Below, in pieces: positions 39,390 through 42,356 of a stretch of 42,356 bases of DNA (the first letter of the stretch is position 1; every line of letters begins with the position of its first letter). The notes beneath the pieces were generated by a model that was given only the letters and a program-made list of their open reading frames with translations, searched no databases and was not told where the DNA came from. The translations under genes were made by a program, and so were the position numbers. Source of the stretch: Bacteroidetes bacterium GWA2_32_17 (GTDB taxonomy: Bacteria; Bacteroidota; Bacteroidia; Bacteroidales; GWA2-32-17); the NCBI GenBank assembly GCA_001769035.1, contig MENF01000083.1, positions 1 through 42,356 on the forward strand, given 5' to 3'.

Positions 39390-41429
39390 TTATTTATATT
39401 CTTTTGGTAAGGTTTCCATTAACTCTGAAATTTGCATAGGAATTGGAATAACAATTGTTGTAATGCCGTGCTTGTAAAGGTTTCTTTGAACAGCAAATAT
39501 TGTATAATTGTGTAACAATTTATTAAAAAATGCATTTCCTTCAAATAAAAGTTGACCACCTACAAATACAGGGTTAGGATATTTTGCAGTAATTACTGGA
39601 ATTAGTTTATCAATTTCTTCAACAATATCGGTACCTATTGCATAATAACTATCACCATGTAAACCTAACTGTTCAGCTATATAAATGTATTTTTTCATAT
39701 CAATTTCAATATTTTCTTTTAATTTATCTATCTTATCGAATCCTTTGAATTTTATTGAATCCATAACACCAACCTCAACAAATACGATATTATTATAAGT
39801 ACCATTGAAATCGTTTAGAGTTTTAAATAAAGAATACAATCCAAGTCCTCCATACCCGTTAACAAGAAGAACTACCGTGCGATTTGTTATAATATCAAAA
39901 CTGCCGAAATTAGTCTTCTTCATCCTGAACTTCATTACAGAAATAATATCAGGGATAACCTGTTTGATTTTCTTTTGAATTTCAATAATCTCTTTTCTAA
40001 CAAAGTTGTAATGTCTTTTAATAATCACAGCAACTACAGATAAAACTCCGGTAATCACAATGGTTACCCACCCACCCTCTTCAAATTTTATAATTAAAAC
40101 TGTAAATAAAATAAAAGTGGTCATTATTAAACCTATTCCATTAATTAACATTTTCCAGAACCATTTTTTTTCTTCTTTTCTAACCATTATCCAATGTCTT
40201 ACCATACCAAACTGTGATAATGTAAATGTTATAAAAACATTAATACTGTATAAAATAACTAACCACGAAACTGAGCCTTTTGAAAAATACAACAAAATAA
40301 ATGCAGCGCCACCCATTATTAAAATTCCGTTTTGCGAAACAAGCCTGTCGCTCAGGTGAGTAAATTTTCTGGGAAACCAATTATCCTGAGCCATATTCGC
40401 CATTACCCTTGGTCCATCTAAAAACCCGGTTTGAGCTGCAACAAAAAGTAATGATGCTTCCGACAGTAATGTCAGAAAAACAAAACCTTTTCCAATATAA
40501 TGATTCCAACCAGCAGTTGCGGTTTCGACTAAAACTGCATTTAATGTTTTAGTGGGACTAATTTGAACATGAAACAAATAATACGAAATGATTAATCCGA
40601 AAGCAGCAATAGCCAAGGAAACAGATAATAAAATCATTGCTTTTTGAGCGGTTTTAACTTTAGGTTCCCGTAAATTTGGAATACCATTACTTACAGCTTC
40701 AATTCCTGTATAAGTTCCCGCTCCCATACTATAGGCTTTTAAAATCAGAAAAATAGTTCCGAAAACACCTAATTGTGAAATTGTACTACTCATCTCTGCA
40801 CCTGTATTTTTTACTATTTCAGGAGCTTCACCAAGATGAGTAAAGATGCTATATCCTATTAAAATGGCGTGTGTTAAAATAAACGCAATAAATATAGGTG
40901 TCAGTAACATTACTGATTCTTTAACTCCTCTCATGTTAAGAACAATGAGTAGCAATAAAATAAAAAAAGAAAAAAGTAATTTATATCCATGCCATTCCGG
41001 TGGTAAAAAGCTAAAAAAAGCATCAGCCCCACTCGAAACAGAAAGGGTTATGGTCAGCATATAATCAATTAACAGAGCGCTTCCCGAAATCATCCCAATG
41101 GTTGGAGAAATCAATTTACTGGCAACAATATATCCACCTCCACCATGAGGAAAAAGATTGATTATTTGTCGGTAACTTGTGCTGATGACAAAAATTGTAA
41201 TTACTGTAAGAATTGCAACAAAAATCCCAAGGTTTCCATGTCCCGTAAGATTTCGCATTATTTCCTCAGGACCATAACAAGAGGAAGACAATGGGTCAGA
41301 ACCTAAACCCACCCAAGCAAAAAATGCTACTAATGAAATTCGATTAAAAACAGACCTGTCAGTTAAGTCTCTGGCTTTGCCAATGAAAGTGTTTTTTAAC
41401 TTTCCTTTAATATTCTTGCCTTGCTCCAT
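39390..41429 (-). CDS. KimA/KUP-like APC potassium transporter
   Basis: A 679-residue APC-superfamily protein with about 12 segments. Marks of the KimA (YdaO) group: GLGSDPLSSSCYGPEE, LFPHGGGGYIVASKLISP, and GSALLIDYMLTITLSVSSG. GAGTYTGIEAVSNGIPNL and PRVMANMAQDNWFPRKF follow. The C-terminal 190 residues (from about 490) are a soluble domain of alpha/beta appearance (VVLLVNGYGGLGLYSLFKTL). KimA imports potassium with protons. The KdpDE-like pair downstream supports a potassium role. KUP proteins are the alternative. Confidence 0.87.
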   Translation of the reverse strand: MEQGKNIKGKLKNTFIGKARDLTDRSVFNRISLVAFFAWVGLGSDPLSSSCYGPEEIMRNLTGHGNLGIFVAILTVITIFVISTSYRQIINLFPHGGGGYIVASKLISPTIGMISGSALLIDYMLTITLSVSSGADAFFSFLPPEWHGYKLLFSFFILLLLIVLNMRGVKESVMLLTPIFIAFILTHAILIGYSIFTHLGEAPEIVKNTGAEMSSTISQLGVFGTIFLILKAYSMGAGTYTGIEAVSNGIPNLREPKVKTAQKAMILLSVSLAIAAFGLIISYYLFHVQISPTKTLNAVLVETATAGWNHYIGKGFVFLTLLSEASLLFVAAQTGFLDGPRVMANMAQDNWFPRKFTHLSDRLVSQNGILIMGGAAFILLYFSKGSVSWLVILYSINVFITFTLSQFGMVRHWIMVRKEEKKWFWKMLINGIGLIMTTFILFTVLIIKFEEGGWVTIVITGVLSVVAVIIKRHYNFVRKEIIEIQKKIKQVIPDIISVMKFRMKKTNFGSFDIITNRTVVLLVNGYGGLGLYSLFKTLNDFNGTYNNIVFVEVGVMDSIKFKGFDKIDKLKENIEIDMKKYIYIAEQLGLHGDSYYAIGTDIVEEIDKLIPVITAKYPNPVFVGGQLLFEGNAFFNKLLHNYTIFAVQRNLYKHGITTIVIPIPMQISELMETLPKEYK

Positions 41430-41448
41430 AAATAAAAAAAATATGAAG

Positions 41449-41456
41449 CAAATGTA
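41449..41456 (-). promoter_or_regulatory. -7 box of the potassium-transporter gene
   Basis: The minus strand reads TACATTTG (TAnnTTTG), 19 bases before the ATG at 41429. It would drive transporter, small coiled-coil gene and the two-component pair if no terminator intervenes; none is seen. Confidence 0.5.
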
Positions 41457-41521
41457 TGTAGTATGTTATAAGTAAGATATTAAACTTGAAGAGAGAAGTA
41501 TAAAGATTTTATAAAGAAAAT

Positions 41522-42247
41522 TTACTTCAAAATAAATCCAATATTTAACCCTGCAGTTACTGTAAGTGGAAATTCTCTGTTAAAATAATAATGACTATAA
41601 TAATCAGTTCTGTAATCGGACCAATTTGAATTTACATTTATAGAAGTTTTTGATAAAGTAAACCCATAACCAACTCCAACCGAATAATCCAAAGTCATTA
41701 TATTTCCTAAAATAAATTGCCTTCCATAAACTAAATTAAATGCAAAAGCTGAAGAGTTTATGTCATAATACATTCGTTGTGAAGGGTAAGAGCTATAATA
41801 ACTCCTGTTTTTTTCAAAAATAAAACTATAAATCAGCTCTGGTTTTATATATCTGCCTTTTAATGGATGTATGTATTTCATACCTTTTACATAGTAGTCG
41901 TTTCCGAGTAAAAACTTAAAACCAAATTTCGAATAAAATCCAGAAACATCAATACCACTTGAACTTGAGCCAATCCCAATATATGCAATTTTAGCTTCTA
42001 TATTTTTTCCAACATCTATAACTCTTTCATATCCTATTGAGAAGTGATTGTTTAATAAAGCAAAAACTCCAAACTTTAAAACTGATTTTTTATCAAGAAT
42101 TTCAGCTTCTTTATTTATATCAAGTTCATCTGGTTCAACAAATTCAGATTTTCCATTTTGATAAGAAATTTTATACACATCTCTTTTTAATACAACAATA
42201 ACAGGACCTTCAAGGTTGTCCCATGTTTTGTATTTTATTTCATGTGT
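41522..42247 (-). pseudogene. 5'-truncated outer-membrane beta-barrel gene
   Basis: A barrel-like protein rich in Tyr/Ser (YDINSSAFAFNLVYGRQF, TVTAGLNIGF at the end). A GTG at 42178 could start it, but the frame stays open to 42247 and encodes EIKYKTWDNLEGPVIVVLK before VYKISYQNGKSEF. That stretch matches the usual N-terminal region of a Bacteroidota family which should be preceded by a signal peptide. Instead there is an in-frame TAA at 42248-42250 and low-complexity sequence. It is therefore probably a decayed gene whose 5' end was lost or replaced. Confidence 0.65.
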
Positions 42248-42289
42248 TTATATTTTTTAGTTTATTGTTCCTCAATTTATTATATTTTT

Positions 42290-42356
42290 CAGATTGATGT
42301 AGATTGAAGAAGATTGATAGGATTGATGAAGACGTTCTTCAATCTTGTCTTCTCAA
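42290..42356. repeat. GATTGA-word repeat at the window edge
   Basis: The words AGATTGATGT, AGATTGAAGA, AGATTGATAG and GATTGATGAA follow one another, then TTCTTCAATCTTGTC pairs back with AGATTGAAGAA as an inverted arm. It abuts the truncated gene and continues beyond the window. Confidence 0.45.

Noticed and set aside
41522-42178. Intact 218-residue protein starting at GTG
   Set aside because: The frame stays open upstream with family-like sequence, so the GTG is internal; without a signal peptide a barrel protein could not be exported.

Overview
This is a low-GC chromosomal segment from a member of the Bacteroidota. The evidence is: recurrent promoter boxes of the form TAnnTTTG, some with TTTG about 19 bases upstream; few Shine-Dalgarno sites; a Bacteroidota-type lipoprotein with a Big_5 domain; a ribD/prmC divergent pair; pyrC next to a polyprenol-mannose synthase; and many short palindromic intergenic repeats. 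No rRNA, tRNA or CRISPR array was seen. All family assignments come from reading the translations; no database search was run.

Region 1-6022 (+ strand): repeat-rich leader, Big_5 lipoprotein, DUF1905/OmdA protein, an unrecognised 145-aa protein, and an 873-aa protein with two CbbX-like AAA+ modules. Region 6023-12897 (- strand): a bacterial microcompartment (BMC) operon. Shell genes are two BMC-H, one double-stacking-type BMC-T, one single BMC-T and four EutN/CcmL pentamers. Enzymes are a CoA-acylating aldehyde dehydrogenase, an RpiB homologue and a deoxyribose-phosphate aldolase with an N-terminal targeting-like helix. The enzyme pair DeoC plus RpiB matches what has been called a sugar-phosphate-utilising (SPU) BMC. 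The expected chemistry is deoxyribose-5-phosphate to acetaldehyde plus glyceraldehyde-3-phosphate, then acetaldehyde to acetyl-CoA. No phosphotransacylase or alcohol dehydrogenase is present. An S23/four-helix-bundle gene with inverted-repeat flanks sits inside the operon.

Region 13044-19238: housekeeping genes (recX, prmC, ribD, vanZ-like, hemW, DUF486). They are interrupted by a 630-base repeat-filled gap and by an inserted Bro-N antirepressor-like gene broken by one in-frame stop and flanked by a duplicated piece of the vanZ-like gene. Region 19464-22363: a compact three-gene defence-like operon (m5C methyltransferase, DUF262 protein, HEPN protein). Region 22396-25189: MarR regulator, dihydroorotase, polyprenol-phosphate mannosyltransferase.

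Region 25350-30401: a tungstate-type ABC importer (wtpABC) with an outer-membrane porin and a repeat protein placed between the binding protein and the permease. Region 30525-37243: three separate cation/proton antiporters, a KamA-like radical SAM protein and small or unknown genes. Region 37371-41429: a KdpDE-like two-component pair, a 58-aa coiled-coil protein and a KimA/KUP-like APC potassium transporter, a plausible potassium-response module. The window ends in a 5'-truncated outer-membrane-protein gene.
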